DNA of 64,000 nt, taken from positions 20,292-84,291 of the forward strand of contig JAUIGN010000035.1 in assembly GCA_030430075.1 (NCBI GenBank). Direction: 5' to 3'. Under the pieces are notes generated by a model, which made no database searches, was not told the DNA's origin, and worked only from the letters and a program-made list of their open reading frames with translations. Every line of letters begins with the position of its first letter. Within the stretch, counting starts at the first letter, position 1. Positions 36,301 through 39,300 of this stretch are shown here, in pieces. The position numbers and the translations under genes are program-made. This stretch comes from a bacterium (GTDB taxonomy: Bacteria; Planctomycetota; Planctomycetia; Pirellulales; Pirellulaceae).

Positions 36301-39300
36301 TCGTACCCGCTGGCGCCGGCGGCGACGCCCTGGACCTGGACACTGCCCTTGAACGGGTGGCCCGGAGTCGGCACAAACCCGACGGCCGGCATTGGCGGCT
36401 TTTTGATGCGAAGCGGCTTGTTGAGGCTCAAGGCAATCTTGTCCAACAAGTCGTTGAACTCTGCCGTCCCCACCGCGATGGAAGCGCCACCCGCCCCGGT
36501 CAACTTCAGGGCCGACGTCGTTTTACCGCTCAAGGTCAGCTTGAACGAGCCGATATCGCCGGGGACTTGCAGCTTCCAGACTTCCTTGACCGCCTTTCGC
36601 GCGGGCGCGACCACTTCGGCAAACGCGGCGGGGACGACCGTCTGGTCCTGGTCCGTCAAGTTGATCCGCACTGCTGACGATGATTCTGAATAATCGATTC
36701 GCGTGATGGCGTCGGCCGCCGCATTGGGAGTGATGTCTCCGGCAATGACGGCATCATCCAGGTAACGATAGGTTTGGTGACCCTTGCCTTCGGAGAGATG
36801 TTGAATGTGATAGGCCAGGATCGTTACGCTGCGATTGTTGTGCGGATTTACGATCTCGACGCGAACCAGGTTGCTCGCGTCGGGTTGTTCGGCATCCGTG
36901 CGCGAGATCGTAAACGTGAACTGCAAATGCGGATCGGCGGGCTGCAATCGCTCCAGTTGCGTCAGGTCTAGTGTTCCGTGATTGCTGGCGGAGTTGTCGA
37001 GGATCCAGACGGGTGGTTTGATGAAGTCGGCGATGTTGGCGTCGGTCAGGTATTGTTGGAATTCGAGCTGAAACGTGTTCATCCCCTGGCCGGCCACGAC
37101 CCGTTCCACGTGATCGATGCCCCCTCCAACCAGACTGGACGTCACCGTCCCGGCCGCCGGTGCTTCGATCAGCAGGCCGTGGTCGGCCGGTGTGCGTCCA
37201 GGTGCGGCGAACGGCCTCACGCGGACGGTCATGGGATCGGTAACGGCAGAGAAGTCCAGCGTGTCGAGGTCGCCTCCGCGCGGTTCTTCGGCAACCGTGT
37301 CATTGCCGAACTGCTGGCCGAATACGTAGGTGTCATTGCCCTTGCCGCCGAACAGTTGATCGTTGCCGTCGTTCACCGCGCCGGTCGTGACGTAGTAGAG
37401 TTGTTCCGTGGTGCCGATCGTGGGACCTTGGCGGGCGGACGGCGAGGGGGGAACCGTTATGGTGCCCGGGACGATCGGCACAGGATTCGGGACCATCGCC
37501 TCTCCGCCGATCAGAAAGTCGTTCCCCTCGCCCCCGTGAAGCTCGTCGCTGCCCAGCCCGCCCACCAGCAGGTCGGCCTTGTCCGTGTTGCCGATGCCGC
37601 TGGAGACGTTGACTTCCGTCGTCGGATCGGCGACGTCCGTTCGCCGTACGGCGTCGCCGCGCAGGATATCCGCTTCACGACCGCCGATCACGACATCCGT
37701 TCCCTTGCCGCCTTGGAGGAGGGCGTTGACTTCGTCGTCCTGGCCGACCAGCGTGTCGTTTCCGGACCCGCCCGTGACCAGTTCGATGCTGGTCAAGGTC
37801 TTCAGCGGCGGGCTTTGCAGGCCGTCTTGGATCAGGTCGATCTCCACTCGGCTGGAAAAGTCCCTGCCGGCAAACAGGGGCAACGGCAGGGCGCCCGTGA
37901 AGTCCAGGTGGTCATCGCCCCGGTACCCGTTGATTTCGATCGAGCCGATCGGGGCGCCGCGGCGAAACAGGAACAGGTCGTCTCCTTGTCCACCCAGAAT
38001 CTTGTCGATTCCCTTGTTGACCGTCAGCATGTTGTCGGAATTGAGCGGCTTGGTGGGATCGGACGGCTTCGAGACGAAGACCTCGACCGCACCACCCTTC
38101 TTGATCTTGAAGGTCAGCGGCGTGGTCACGTTGGTAAAGTCCAGCACGTTGGTGCCGCTGGTCGATTCCTTGATCTGGTCGACGCCCCAGTTATCTTCGA
38201 AGTAGTACGTGTCGCCCCCTTCGCCACCCCGCAACATATCGTCGCCGGCATCGCCAATCAGGTGGTCCTCGCCCGCTCCCCCTTCCAGTACGTCGTCATC
38301 GCCCTTGCCCCAAAGCGTGTCGTTGCCGGCAGCCCCTTTGAGCGTGTCTTTCCTCGAGTTGCCGATCAGGGCGTCGTCGTTTGCCGCGCCGTCAGCCACC
38401 CGGACCGTCGCCGTCGGACTGATCGTGATCTTGTCGCGCAATGTCGTCCCATTTACGGCCGGCGTATAGACGGTACCCGGCAGCCCATCCTTGGGGATAT
38501 CGGTTGGCGGCGGTAGCGCGGGTCGCGCCAGCAGCCCTGAGAACGCGGCGACCGTCGTCACCGACAAACGCGAGTCCGGTCCAATGTCTCCAACCATCAC
38601 TTCCAGCGACCAATCTCCGCCCGCTTGTGGATTGCCGGTCGGATCGTCGGAGGCCGCCACATCGACATCGGCCAGGTGGCTTAGCTGCTGTACGAAGTCG
38701 AGCCCCGCGGTGCCCGATCCGGTCTCGCATCCATAAATCAACAAGTCACCGTCTGCCGAGAACGCTTTGCCCCAGGAACGAATCTGTTCCGCGTAGGCGT
38801 CCAGGTTCGTAAGCGACAAGTCGACGCTGCCCAACTGCAGCGTGGCGGGCGAGCCATGGGAGACGAGATGGACGGCCGCCACGTTTGCCGCACCACGCAA
38901 GGTTTCGGTAATCTGGTCGATCCCGTCGGCGGTTCCATCCAACGTCACCACCTGGACCCCGTTGGCGGTCGTGGCGAGGCCCTTGAAGGCCTCCACCAAC
39001 CGTCCCGAATTTTCAATCGACGGATCGACAAACACGATGCTGCCCGCGGCGGCCGGCGCATTCCAAGTGGGTGACGACGGCTCTGCTGGCACCAACTGCC
39101 GGATATCGTCCACCTGCACCGGCGTAGGGAGCGCCGTTGCGGCGAGATCCAGCCTCGTCGCGGAGGATCGCGGGGGGACCGTCCGTGTGTCGCCGGATGG
39201 CAGTCGATGGTTATCGTCGCTTGCCACATCCGCCGCAAACAAGAGGCGATGCTCGAGCATTTCCAGCATCAGCCGTCGTCGTTGTTTTCGGAGACGAGCG

